This document shows positions 1 to 7,072 of a stretch of DNA of 64,000 bases, piece by piece. A program made the translations under genes and the position numbers. This DNA is from Pseudomonas sp. FP2335 (lineage in GTDB: Bacteria; Pseudomonadota; Gammaproteobacteria; Pseudomonadales; Pseudomonadaceae), in NCBI RefSeq assembly GCF_030687535.1, contig NZ_CP117437.1, positions 2,625,501 through 2,689,500 on the forward strand. The letters run 5' to 3'. A model generated the notes under the pieces. It was not told where the DNA came from. It saw only the letters and a program-made list of their open reading frames with translations, and searched no databases. Positions within the stretch are counted from its first letter, which is position 1, and each line of letters begins with the position of its first letter.

Positions 1-68
1 TCGCCACACGCGCTCAGGGCCAGGGTGAGGGCCAGCAGGCAAAATGGCGCAAACAGATTCTTCGACAT
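1..68 (-). CDS. Lipoprotein, N-terminal fragment (runs off the window)
   Basis: Only the first 22 codons are inside the window, read leftwards from an ATG at 68. They encode a lysine-bearing start (MSKN), a hydrophobic stretch and the lipobox LSACG, with the cysteine at residue 21. This is a type II signal peptide, so the product should be a lipid-anchored envelope protein. Its function cannot be told. The gene is divergent from rstAB, and two RstA-box-like repeats lie 54-91 bp upstream of its start, so it may be an RstA target. Confidence 0.75.
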   Translation of the reverse strand, partial: MSKNLFAPFCLLALTLALSACG

Positions 69-121
69 GCTCTTATCCCAATAATGAGAGGTGCATCCTA
101 AGGTCACGGGTGGGGGAGTGC

Positions 122-159
122 TGTGAAGCTATGTAGGGGGTGTGTGAAGAAATGTAAGG
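122..159 (-). promoter_or_regulatory. Tandem RstA-box-like repeats
   Basis: Read on the minus strand, two 17-bp repeats sit exactly 21 bp apart. Both contain TACAT-N3-TTCACA (one as TACATTTCTTCACA, one as TACATAGCTTCACA). The E. coli RstA box is TACATnTnGTTACA, so both copies resemble it closely. Two-turn spacing is normal for OmpR-family dimers. The repeats lie between the lipoprotein gene and rstA, and could control either or both. Confidence 0.5.
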
Positions 160-223
160 TGCCGCCCATAGTCGGCAGAGGACGTATATCCTTGCACAAT
201 CCTGCAAACACCAAAGATCGAAT

Positions 224-317
224 AATGTGGGAGCGGGCTTGCTCGCGAATGCGGTGGGTCAGTCACCTGATGAGTTGGCTGGCCCACCGCATTCGCGAGC
301 AAGCCCGCTCCCACATT
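224..317. repeat. REP doublet (REPIN) with a perfect 35-bp inverted repeat
   Basis: Two arms of 35 bp (224-258 and 283-317) are exact reverse complements, separated by 24 bp. Each arm carries GTGGGAGCGGGCTTGC followed by TCGCGAATGC, a REP type common in P. fluorescens genomes. Three more doublets of this type lie in the window near 16481, 36845 and 41901, and decayed copies lie near 3322 and 46825. The doublet sits between the lipoprotein promoter region and rstA. Confidence 0.9.
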
Positions 318-358
318 GGATTTGTGTATGACTTTTAACCGTATCTACTGGAAACACC

Positions 359-1060
359 ATGCCCAACATCCTCCTGGTGGAAGACGACGCCGCACTTTCC
401 GAGCTGATTGCCAGCTACCTGGAACGCAATGGCTACCACGTCAGTGTGCTCAGCCGTGGCGATCATGTCCGTGAACGCGCACGCCTGAACCCGCCGGACC
501 TGGTGATCCTCGACCTGATGCTGCCCGGCCTCGACGGCCTGCAAGTGTGCCGCCTGCTGCGCGCCGACTCGGCGGGCCTGCCGATCCTGATGCTGACCGC
601 CCGCGACGACAGCCACGATCAGGTGCTGGGCCTGGAAATGGGCGCCGACGACTACGTCACCAAACCCTGCGAACCTCGCGTGCTGCTGGCCCGCGTGCGC
701 ACCTTGCTGCGCCGCAGCAGCCTGTCCGAGCCGCAGGTGGCCAACGACCAGATCATCATGGGCAACCTGTGCATCGATCTGTCGGAGCGCACCGTGACCT
801 GGCGCGAACAGGTGGTGGAGCTGTCCAGCGGCGAATACAACCTGCTGGTGGTGCTGGCCCGGCATGCCGGTGAAGTGCTCAGCCGCGACCAGATCCTGCA
901 ACGCCTGCGCGGCATCGAGTTCAACGGCACCGACCGCTCGGTGGACGTGGCTATCTCCAAGCTGCGCCGCAAGTTCGACGACCACGCCGGCGAAGCCCGC
1001 AAGATCAAGACGGTGTGGGGCAAGGGCTACCTGTTCAGCCGTTCCGAGTGGGAATGCTAA
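359..1060 (+). CDS. rstA: Response regulator, RstA-like (OmpR/PhoB family)
   Basis: Cytoplasmic DNA-binding response regulator of 233 residues, the usual size. The receiver domain (about 1-115) has the acidic pocket E8-D9-D10, the phospho-acceptor D52 (VILDLMLPG), T80 and K102 (TKP). The winged-helix effector domain (about 130-230) contains DRSVDVAISKLRRKF and KTVWGKGYLF. These stretches match E. coli RstA better than PhoB or OmpR. The kinase gene starts 3 bp after the stop, so the two form one operon. RstA-box-like repeats about 200 bp upstream suggest autoregulation. The name rests on remembered similarity; the physiological signal is unknown. Confidence 0.85.
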   Translation: MPNILLVEDDAALSELIASYLERNGYHVSVLSRGDHVRERARLNPPDLVILDLMLPGLDGLQVCRLLRADSAGLPILMLTARDDSHDQVLGLEMGADDYVTKPCEPRVLLARVRTLLRRSSLSEPQVANDQIIMGNLCIDLSERTVTWREQVVELSSGEYNLLVVLARHAGEVLSRDQILQRLRGIEFNGTDRSVDVAISKLRRKFDDHAGEARKIKTVWGKGYLFSRSEWEC

Positions 1061-1063
1061 GCG

Positions 1064-2365
1064 ATGTTTCGTGTACTCCTCAGGCTGTACCTGATCATCA
1101 TCGTCACCTACAGCGCAGCGACGTTCCTGATTCCCAAGCTGGTGATCCAACTGTTCGAACACCGCTACATGGACTACAACGTCGAGCAGTCGCGGGGCAT
1201 GCAGAAGCTGATCGTCAAGCAATACCTGCGCGCGCCGGTGGAGCGCTGGTCCCAGGTCACTGAACACCTCAACGCCGATTTCGCGCCGCTCAAAGTGCAA
1301 TTGCTGTTGCGCCAGGACGCCAGCTACACACCAGAAGAAGAGCAACAACTGGCGGCCGGCAAACCGGTGATCCGCCTGGGCGAATGGGGTTGGATGGAGG
1401 ACATCAGTTCGCCGATCAACCAACAGTTCGTGGTCAAGCTGACCATCCCGCCCGACCCACTGGACATGAACCTGCTGTATTGGTCGATGAACGTGCTGAT
1501 CGGCGCCGCGCTGCTGGCGTGCCTGCTGGTCTGGCTGCGCCCGCACTGGCGAGACCTGGAGCGCCTGAAAAGCACTGCCGCACAACTGGGGCGGGGCAAT
1601 TTGGCGGAGCGTACGCGGATTCCATCAAGCTCCAACATCGGCAGCCTCGCGGCGGTGTTCGACACCATGGCCGATGACATCGAGCACCTGCTCAACCAGC
1701 AACGCGATTTGCTCAACGCCGTCTCCCATGAACTGCGCACACCGCTCACGCGCCTGGATTTCGGCCTGGCCCTGGCGCTGTCCGATGACTTGCCCGAGGC
1801 CAGCCGCGCACGCCTGCAAAGCCTGGTGGCGCATATCCGCGAGCTGGATGAACTGGTGCTGGAACTGCTTTCCTACAGCCGCCTGCAAAACCCGGCGCAG
1901 TTGCCGGAGCGGGTCGACGTGGTGCTCGATGAGTTTATCGACAGCGTGCTCGGCAGCGTCGATGACGAACTGGAGAATCCCGACATCGTCATCGATGTGG
2001 CCCTGGACTGCGCCGTCGAACGCTTCAACCTCGACCCGCGTCTCACCGCCCGCGTGCTGCAAAACCTGCTGCGCAACGCCACGCGCTACTGCGATGGACG
2101 CATTCAAGTGGGGGTCAAGGTCGGGGCCGACGGCTGCGAGATCTGGGTCGACGACGATGGCATCGGCATCCCGCTGGACCAGCGTGAGCGTATCTTCGAG
2201 CCGTTCTACCGCCTCGACCGCAGCCGCGACCGCGCCACCGGCGGTTTCGGCCTGGGGTTGGCGATCAGCCGACGCGCCATGGAGGCCCAAGGCGGTACAT
2301 TGATCGCCCAGGCCTCGCCGCTGGGCGGCGCGCGCTTTCGCCTGTGGTTGCCCAGCGTGCCTTGA
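1064..2365 (+). CDS. rstB: Sensor histidine kinase, RstB-like
   Basis: Inner-membrane sensor kinase of 433 residues and partner of the preceding regulator. A first membrane helix at about 7-25 and a second at about 140-158 enclose a periplasmic sensor region of some 110 residues. The second helix is followed by WLRPHWRDLERL, a stretch shared with E. coli RstB, and then a HAMP segment. The dimerisation box has the phospho-acceptor H222 in SHELRTPLTRL. The ATP-binding domain follows with DDDGIGIP, FEPFYRLD and GGFGLGLAI. All catalytic boxes are intact. The gene is translated 3 bp after rstA. Confidence 0.85.
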   Translation: MFRVLLRLYLIIIVTYSAATFLIPKLVIQLFEHRYMDYNVEQSRGMQKLIVKQYLRAPVERWSQVTEHLNADFAPLKVQLLLRQDASYTPEEEQQLAAGKPVIRLGEWGWMEDISSPINQQFVVKLTIPPDPLDMNLLYWSMNVLIGAALLACLLVWLRPHWRDLERLKSTAAQLGRGNLAERTRIPSSSNIGSLAAVFDTMADDIEHLLNQQRDLLNAVSHELRTPLTRLDFGLALALSDDLPEASRARLQSLVAHIRELDELVLELLSYSRLQNPAQLPERVDVVLDEFIDSVLGSVDDELENPDIVIDVALDCAVERFNLDPRLTARVLQNLLRNATRYCDGRIQVGVKVGADGCEIWVDDDGIGIPLDQRERIFEPFYRLDRSRDRATGGFGLGLAISRRAMEAQGGTLIAQASPLGGARFRLWLPSVP

Positions 2366-2427
2366 CCCTACGATCCCCCAAGGGCTGAACCAGCAGGGCG
2401 GTGGGATGCAGGGGGTAAAAACACAAA

Positions 2428-2447
2428 ATGATCTAAAGTCAGATCAT
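2428..2447. promoter_or_regulatory. Dyad upstream of the TSUP permease gene
   Basis: ATGATCT and AGATCAT form a perfect 7-bp inverted repeat with a 6-bp spacer, about 70 bp before the permease start. It is followed at 2453-2467 by a TATAAG-like direct repeat (ATAAG-TCGTT-ATAAG). Together they look like the operator and promoter of the permease gene. The regulator is not identifiable from sequence. Confidence 0.35.
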
Positions 2448-2518
2448 ATTGATATAAGTCGTTATAAGAAAAATCGCTATCCTGCCGCCAGAAATTTATA
2501 TGGCCGCAGGTAGCTGTA

Positions 2519-3304
2519 ATGGATGTGGGTAATTTTGGTTTCGTCGTTGCCGGCCTGATCGTGGGTTTTATCGTGGGCATGACCGGTGTGGGCGGGGGCT
2601 CGTTGATGACCCCGATCCTGTTGTGGTTCGGCATCAACCCGGCCACTGCCGTGGGCACCGACCTGTTGTACGCGGCAATCACCAAGTCCGGTGGCGTGCT
2701 GGTGCATGGCAAGAACAAGAACATCGACTGGACCATCACCGGCTGGCTGACCCTGGGCAGCGTGCCCGCGGTGTTGCTGACCCTGTGGTTCCTCGCCAGC
2801 CTGCACACCGACCCCAGTTCGATGAACGCGGTGATCAAGCAGGCCCTCGGCGTGGTGCTGCTGCTGACCGCCCTGGCGATCCTGTTCAAGAGGCAGCTGT
2901 TGGCCTTCGCCCAGCGCCATGCCGGCGACAGCTACCACATGAGCCCGCGCAACCTGAACCTGTTGACGGTGGTTACCGGGGCTATCCTGGGCACCATGGT
3001 CGCACTGACGTCCATCGGCGCTGGCGCCCTCGGCACCGTGGCGTTGTTTATCCTCTATCCGTTCCTTGCCACGCGGCGCCTGGTCGGCACCGAGATCGCC
3101 CACGCCGTGCCGCTGACGCTGGTCGCGGGCCTGGGCCACGCCAGCATGGGCAACATGGATTGGCACTTACTGGGCTTCCTGTTGATGGGTTCGCTGCCGG
3201 GGATCTACATCGGCAGCCATATGACCGGCAAACTCCCGGACGGCGTACTGCGCCCGTGCCTGGCGGTGATGCTGATGGCTATCGGCTACAAACTCGCCTT
3301 CTAA
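2519..3304 (+). CDS. TSUP family membrane permease (TauE/SafE type)
   Basis: Hydrophobic inner-membrane protein of 261 residues with about eight predicted helices, the usual TSUP size. Near the N-terminus it has the family-typical glycine-rich turn GMTGVGGGSLMTP, and a second half-repeat begins around GTMVALTSIGAGALG. Members move sulfite, sulfoacetate, taurine-derived anions or other small organic anions across the inner membrane. The next genes belong to organosulfur use (SfnB-like, sfnG), so a sulfur oxyanion is a reasonable guess, but the sequence does not fix the substrate. The 3' end faces the SfnB-like gene across a REP relic that may act as a terminator. Confidence 0.8.
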   Translation: MDVGNFGFVVAGLIVGFIVGMTGVGGGSLMTPILLWFGINPATAVGTDLLYAAITKSGGVLVHGKNKNIDWTITGWLTLGSVPAVLLTLWFLASLHTDPSSMNAVIKQALGVVLLLTALAILFKRQLLAFAQRHAGDSYHMSPRNLNLLTVVTGAILGTMVALTSIGAGALGTVALFILYPFLATRRLVGTEIAHAVPLTLVAGLGHASMGNMDWHLLGFLLMGSLPGIYIGSHMTGKLPDGVLRPCLAVMLMAIGYKLAF

Positions 3305-3321
3305 GACCGTACGCCATTGAA

Positions 3322-3360
3322 CCTGTGGGGCGGGCTTGTGTGGGAGCGGGCTCCCACAGG
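3322..3360. repeat. Collapsed REP element / hairpin between convergent genes
   Basis: TGTGGGAGC and GCTCCCACA (3339-3347 and 3350-3358) form a perfect 9-bp stem with a 2-base loop, preceded by a truncated copy of the REP core. It is the only structure between the convergent permease and SfnB-like genes, so it probably serves as a transcription barrier for both. Confidence 0.6.
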
Positions 3361-3377
3361 TTTCACCGAGGCTGGCC

Positions 3378-4616
3378 TCAGGCTCTCGCCGGCCCGTTGC
3401 CGATCTGCCACACAAACGGCGGCTCAGTTCCATTGATCTGCCAATCCCCGACAATCCGCGCCTTGTAGATCACCGGATTGTGCGACGACACTGTGCGCGC
3501 ATTGCGCCAATGCCGATCCAGGGCCTTGCCCTGGCGGACATCCGATGCCCCCAGTGCATTGAATAATTGGCTGGTGGCGCGCTGGATCAAGTCCGACACC
3601 ACCACCTGCGCGGTCGCCGATTCAATCTCGGCCGCCACATTGGCTTCGCGCTCCACCGCAGCATCCCCGCCAAACCGCGCCACATAGGCCCGTTGTGCCG
3701 GTAGCGTGGCCTTCAACGCGCTGGCCTCGGCGGCGTAGACCAGTGCTGCGACTTCGCCCACCACTTGTTGGATCTGCGCATCCCCGCTGACATGGGGCGC
3801 GTTGCCATGGCTGTAGATGCGCTTGCGGCTGCGCACCTGCTCGGCCACGTCAACCAGCGCGGCACGGCCGATCCCGGCCAGGCTGGCTAAGAGGACAAGC
3901 TGATAGAACGCGGTCTGGTATTTGAAGCGCGTGGCAAAGTCGATGACGTTTTCAGCCTCTACCACCGCATCGGTAAACCGCGAGGTGCCGCTGCCGGTGG
4001 TGCGCTGACCAAAGCCGTCCCAGTCATCGCTGTGCTCCACGCCGGGCTGGCGTGCGCGGGTGGCGGCGATCACATCGCCACCGGTGTCGCTGCGCTGGGC
4101 ATACACGTCGATCCAGTCGGCGAAAATGCTGCCGGTGCTGTAGAACTTTTCACCGTTGAGTTTCCACTGGTCGCCGTCAGGGCTGACCTGGGTCACCACA
4201 TCACCAATGGCGACGTTGCCGATTTCGGTCCAGGCGCAGCCAACGATATCGCCGTCGACAAAACGCTTGAACCATAGGTCGCGACCGGCACTCGGCGGCG
4301 CGTTGAGGCGGTCTTCGGCAAATGCGAAGTGCCCGCGCAGGGCCTGGGGCACGTTGGAATCGGCGGCGGCCAGTTCGATCAACAGTTCAAACAGCTGCGG
4401 CAGGGACGCGCCGCCGCCGCCGTATTCCACTGGCACGCGTACTGCGCCGAAACCCGCCTCCTTGAGCCATTGGATCGGCTCATGGGGCAGGGTGCGGGCC
4501 TGTTCGCGCTGCACGGCGCCTGCGGCGATACGCGCGAAGATCGGCCGGAAGCGGGCGGCCAGCGTGGGGTAATCGACGCCGGTGGACAGCGGGTTGATGA
4601 CGTGGTGTTCGGTCAT
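3378..4616 (-). CDS. sfnB: SfnB-like acyl-CoA-dehydrogenase-type flavoprotein
   Basis: Protein of 412 residues with the fold and length of FAD-dependent acyl-CoA dehydrogenases. It has an N-terminal helical domain, a middle region with GCAWTEIGN and KLNGEKFYSTGS (the usual substrate/flavin strand motif), and a C-terminal four-helix domain. It lacks the usual acyl-CoA context. Instead it belongs to the sulfur-acquisition oxidoreductases found beside sfnG, which are thought to be flavin-linked enzymes of organosulfur scavenging. The ATG at 4616 was chosen because the family alignment starts there (MTEHHVINPL); the open frame upstream lacks homology. A sigma54-type promoter is 38 bp upstream. 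The symbol is by family resemblance; the exact reaction is unproven. Confidence 0.75.
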   Translation of the reverse strand: MTEHHVINPLSTGVDYPTLAARFRPIFARIAAGAVQREQARTLPHEPIQWLKEAGFGAVRVPVEYGGGGASLPQLFELLIELAAADSNVPQALRGHFAFAEDRLNAPPSAGRDLWFKRFVDGDIVGCAWTEIGNVAIGDVVTQVSPDGDQWKLNGEKFYSTGSIFADWIDVYAQRSDTGGDVIAATRARQPGVEHSDDWDGFGQRTTGSGTSRFTDAVVEAENVIDFATRFKYQTAFYQLVLLASLAGIGRAALVDVAEQVRSRKRIYSHGNAPHVSGDAQIQQVVGEVAALVYAAEASALKATLPAQRAYVARFGGDAAVEREANVAAEIESATAQVVVSDLIQRATSQLFNALGASDVRQGKALDRHWRNARTVSSHNPVIYKARIVGDWQINGTEPPFVWQIGNGPARA

Positions 4617-4654
4617 GGCAAGGGTTCCTGGGCTGTGATCAATGCAAGGGCGAT

Positions 4655-4670
4655 TGCACAGTCCGTGCCG
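4655..4670 (-). promoter_or_regulatory. Sigma54 promoter for the SfnB-like gene
   Basis: On the minus strand the sequence reads CGGCACG-GACT-GTGCA. The -24 GG and -12 GC are exactly 10 bp apart, as sigma54 requires; the consensus is TGGCACG-N4-TTGCA. It lies about 40 bp before the ATG at 4616. It is divergent from a second sigma54 promoter at 4816-4830. Confidence 0.6.
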
Positions 4671-4710
4671 GGTGTGCGGGCCCGTGTTTGCGGGGGCAAG
4701 GCCGCCGTGA

Positions 4711-4728
4711 CTGTTGCCCTGGCAACAG
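4711..4728. promoter_or_regulatory. Perfect dyad, candidate enhancer-binding site (SfnR-like)
   Basis: CTGTTGCC-CT-GGCAACAG is an exact 8-bp inverted repeat. It lies 40 bp upstream of the leftward sigma54 promoter and 87 bp upstream of the rightward one. That is where a sigma54 activator would bind. SfnR is known to activate sfnG in P. putida with sigma54, but its gene is not in this window. Confidence 0.5.
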
Positions 4729-4815
4729 CGAATCGACAAACCGGCGTAATCCAGTGCAGTGACGGTTTTGCCCGCCAAGCGCCGCAACCCCCTTGCCACG
4801 GGCGTTTGCCCTGGC

Positions 4816-4830
4816 TGGCACGCTTGCTGC
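4816..4830 (+). promoter_or_regulatory. Sigma54 promoter for sfnG
   Basis: TGGCACG-CTTG-CTGC has a perfect -24 block, and the -12 GC sits exactly 10 bp after the GG. It ends 41 bp before the sfnG ATG, leaving room for a short leader and the GAGG ribosome site near 4858. Sigma54 dependence of sfnG is established in P. putida, which fits. Confidence 0.75.
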
Positions 4831-4871
4831 TCAAGCCTTGGGTACATCCCATTTGTACGAGGTAGTGTTCG

Positions 4872-5969
4872 ATGAGTCAGAAGCCTGTGAAATTTGCCTA
4901 CTGGGTGCCCAACGTCAGCGGCGGGTTGGTGGTCAGCAAGATCGAGCAACGCACCCACTGGGGCATCGACTACAACCGCAAACTGGCGCAGCTGGCGGAA
5001 GCGGCCGGCTTTGAATATGGCTTGACCCAGATCCGCTTTACCGCCGGCTACGGTGCGGAGAACCAGCATGAATCCGTGGCGTTCAGCCATGCGCTGCTGG
5101 CCGCGACCACCACCCTCAAAGTGATCGCCGCGATCCTGCCCGGCCCGTGGCAACCGGCGTTGGCGGCCAAGCAACTGGCGACCATCGACCAGCTCACCAA
5201 CGGCCGTATCGCGGTCAATATCGTCAGCGGCTGGTTCAAGGGCGAGTTCCAGGCTATTGGCGAACACTGGCTGGAGCACGATGAGCGTTATCGCCGCTCC
5301 GAAGAATTTATCCGCGCGCTCAAAGGCATCTGGACCAAGGACGATTTCACCTTTAAAGGCGATTTCTACCGTTTCAACAACTACACGCTCAAACCAAAGC
5401 CATTGGGCCAGCCGGAAGTGTTCCAGGGCGGCAGCTCACGGGCTGCGCGGGACATGGCGGCGCGGGTGTCGGACTGGTATTTCACCAATGGCAACACCCC
5501 GCAGGGCATCAAGGCCCAGGTCGATGACATCCGCGCCAAGGCGGCGGCGAATAACCATTCGGTCAAAATCGGCGTGAACGCCTTTGTGATCGCCCGCGAC
5601 ACCGAAGAAGAAGCCCGCGCCGTGCTCGCCGAGATCATCGACAAGGCCGACCCGGAAGCGGTGAATGCCTTTGGCGACGCGGCCAGGCAGGCGGGCAAGG
5701 CGTCGCCGGAAGGCGAGGGCAATTGGGCCAAGTCCAGCTTTGAGGACCTGGTGCAGTACAACGACGGCTTCAAGACAAACCTGATCGGCACCCCGCAGCA
5801 GATTGCCGAACGCATCGTCGCGCTCAAGGCCGTGGGGGTGGATTTGGTGCTCGCCGGGTTCCTGCACTTCCAGGAAGAGGTCGAATACTTCGGCAAGCGC
5901 GTGTTGCCGCTTGTGCGTGAGCTGGAAGCCAACGCCGCGATCAATGTAGTGAGCGAGCTTGCAGGGTAA
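4872..5969 (+). CDS. sfnG: FMNH2-dependent dimethylsulfone monooxygenase
   Basis: Flavin-dependent TIM-barrel monooxygenase of 365 residues that converts dimethylsulfone to methanesulfinate with FMNH2 and oxygen, in the pathway that lets pseudomonads use dimethyl sulfide as a sulfur source. The N-terminus (KFAYWVPNVSGGLVVSKIEQ) and the luciferase-like motifs NIVSGWFKGEF and EVFQGGSSRAARDMAA are those of SfnG rather than of the alkanesulfonate enzyme SsuD. A flavin reductase partner must be elsewhere. Transcription is probably sigma54-dependent. Its last 29 bp overlap the 3' end of the oppositely oriented methionine aminopeptidase gene. Confidence 0.9.
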   Translation: MSQKPVKFAYWVPNVSGGLVVSKIEQRTHWGIDYNRKLAQLAEAAGFEYGLTQIRFTAGYGAENQHESVAFSHALLAATTTLKVIAAILPGPWQPALAAKQLATIDQLTNGRIAVNIVSGWFKGEFQAIGEHWLEHDERYRRSEEFIRALKGIWTKDDFTFKGDFYRFNNYTLKPKPLGQPEVFQGGSSRAARDMAARVSDWYFTNGNTPQGIKAQVDDIRAKAAANNHSVKIGVNAFVIARDTEEEARAVLAEIIDKADPEAVNAFGDAARQAGKASPEGEGNWAKSSFEDLVQYNDGFKTNLIGTPQQIAERIVALKAVGVDLVLAGFLHFQEEVEYFGKRVLPLVRELEANAAINVVSELAG

Positions 5970-6702
5970 GGACTTCGAAGCCGTCCGCCGTGACGGCCAC
6001 GGTGTGTTCCCATTGCGCCGACAGGCTGTTGTCCTTGGTCACCACCGTCCAGCCATCCTTGAGGCTGCGTGTCTTGGCGCCGCCCTGGTTGAGCATCGGC
6101 TCCACGGTAAACACCATGCCTTCGCGCAGTTCCAGCCCGGTGCCGGGGCGGCCGAAGTGCAGAACCTGCGGTTCTTCATGCATCTGCCGGCCGATGCCGT
6201 GCCCGCAGTATTCGCGCACCACGCTGTAGCCATTGGCCTGGGCGTGGCTCTGGATAGCGTGGCCGATGTCGCCCAGGCGCGCGCCAGGCTTGACCTGGCG
6301 GATGCCGGCCCACATCGCTTCGAAGGTCTGCTCGACCAGGCGCCGGGCCTTGGGGGCGACGCTGCCAATCATGTACATCTTGCTGGAATCGGCGATGTAG
6401 CCGCCTTTTTCCAGGGTGATGTCGATATTAATGATGTCGCCGTCCTTCAACACGGCTTTGGCGCTGGGCATGCCGTGGCACACCACTTCGTTGATCGAGG
6501 TGTTGATCGAGAACGGATAGTCATATTGGCCGAGGCTGGCCGGGCGGGCCTGCAGGTCGTTGCGGATGAAGGCTTCGACGGCGGCGTCCAGCTCCAGGGT
6601 GGAGCGGCCAGCGGCGACAAAACCGTCGAGCATGTCGAACACTTGCGCCAGCAGGCGCCCGGATTCACGCATCACAGCCAGTTGTGCGGCGGTCTTGATC
6701 AT
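5941..6702 (-). CDS. map: Type I methionine aminopeptidase, accessory copy
   Basis: Cytoplasmic metalloprotease of 253 residues that removes the initiator methionine from nascent proteins. The dimetal ligands are recognisable: two aspartates in NIDITLEKGGYIAD, the histidine in CGHGIG, and glutamates in VEPML and WEHTVAV. The size is normal for a bacterial type I enzyme. The ATG at 6702 is preferred over the TTG one codon upstream. It overlaps the stop of the ParD-like gene as TGATG, so translation is probably coupled. Housekeeping map usually lies near rpsB; this copy sits with a small ribbon-helix-helix-like gene and is probably a second paralogue. Its 3' end overlaps sfnG. Confidence 0.85.
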   Translation of the reverse strand: MIKTAAQLAVMRESGRLLAQVFDMLDGFVAAGRSTLELDAAVEAFIRNDLQARPASLGQYDYPFSINTSINEVVCHGMPSAKAVLKDGDIINIDITLEKGGYIADSSKMYMIGSVAPKARRLVEQTFEAMWAGIRQVKPGARLGDIGHAIQSHAQANGYSVVREYCGHGIGRQMHEEPQVLHFGRPGTGLELREGMVFTVEPMLNQGGAKTRSLKDGWTVVTKDNSLSAQWEHTVAVTADGFEVLTLQARSLH

Positions 6703-6902
6703 CAACTGCGCCCCCGGATCAGGTCGGGTTTATCCAGCAGCAACTTGTTGATCAGCGCGTTGTAGGGCAGGTCGGGATTGAGTTCGGCGAGCAGGCCGAT
6801 CTTGATCCAGAACTCGGCCTGGGCGTTGATGGAGCGACCCATCGCGGCGCTGGCCACGCGCAGTTGTTCGTGCAGTTGGTCGGTGATCTTGACGATGCCC
6901 AT
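6702..6902 (-). CDS. ParD-like small protein upstream of map
   Basis: Small protein of 66 residues starting MGIVKITDQLHEQLRVAS, the style of ParD-like antitoxin/ribbon-helix-helix proteins (a beta strand followed by a helix). The frame is open 25 codons further upstream, but the ATG at 6902 is chosen because a perfect-centre palindrome and a promoter lie at 6926-6959, inside the longer reading. No ParE toxin gene adjoins; the downstream partner is a methionine aminopeptidase, translated from the overlapping TGATG. It may repress its own operon. Family assignment is by appearance. Confidence 0.7.
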   Translation of the reverse strand: MGIVKITDQLHEQLRVASAAMGRSINAQAEFWIKIGLLAELNPDLPYNALINKLLLDKPDLIRGRS

Positions 6903-6925
6903 GGGGTTCACTGTGATTGAGTAAT

Positions 6926-6949
6926 ATACAAAGCGTATACGTTTCGTAT
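6926..6949 (-). promoter_or_regulatory. Palindromic operator at the ParD-like promoter
   Basis: A 24-bp dyad is centred on CGTATACG, with outer arms ATACAAAG and TTTCGTAT that match at six of eight positions. On the minus strand it overlaps plausible promoter elements (TTTACT, then TATACG 16 bp later). The site is 23 bp before the ATG at 6902. This is the usual arrangement for an autoregulating antitoxin-like repressor. Confidence 0.55.
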
Positions 6950-6968
6950 GTTGCGAGTAAACCTTTTG

Positions 6969-6997
6969 TTGACTCATCCGGCGTCGGCGGTTAATTT
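6969..6997 (+). promoter_or_regulatory. Sigma70 promoter of the threonine dehydratase leader
   Basis: TTGACT and TAATTT are separated by exactly 17 bp, a near-consensus -35/-10 pair. Transcription should start about 7 bases after the -10, at or next to the A of the leader-peptide ATG at 7004. It is divergent from the ParD-like promoter. Confidence 0.65.
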
Positions 6998-7003
6998 CAG
7001 GGC

Positions 7004-7072
7004 ATGACCTATCAAGCCTTCCGTACCCAGCCGAGCATGATTATTACCGCCATTCCTCATTTGGCGGGATAG
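7004..7072 (+). CDS. Ile/Thr-rich leader peptide of the attenuator
   Basis: Open frame of 22 codons before a TAG. It begins MTYQAFRTQPS and ends MIITAIPHLAG, so ACC (Thr) and ATT (Ile) codons cluster just before the last codons (Ile-Ile-Thr-Ala-Ile). Threonine is the substrate of the next enzyme and isoleucine its pathway product. There is no good Shine-Dalgarno site, and the predicted transcription start falls on the ATG, so it may be read as a leaderless message. An internal ATG at 7037 is an alternative start. Confidence 0.6.
   Translation: MTYQAFRTQPSMIITAIPHLAG

Noticed and set aside
335..1585. Minus-strand frame of 416 codons over rstA/rstB, and the 221-codon frame at 1625-2290
   Set aside because: Same kind of artefact; the plus strand carries complete two-component genes with all catalytic motifs.
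4604..4627. GGAACC with CCAC 17 bases later on the minus strand at the SfnB-like start, resembling an hrp box
   Set aside because: The spacer is one base too long, the last fixed A is missing from its place, and the CCAC lies inside the SfnB-like coding region. A sigma54 promoter explains this gene better.
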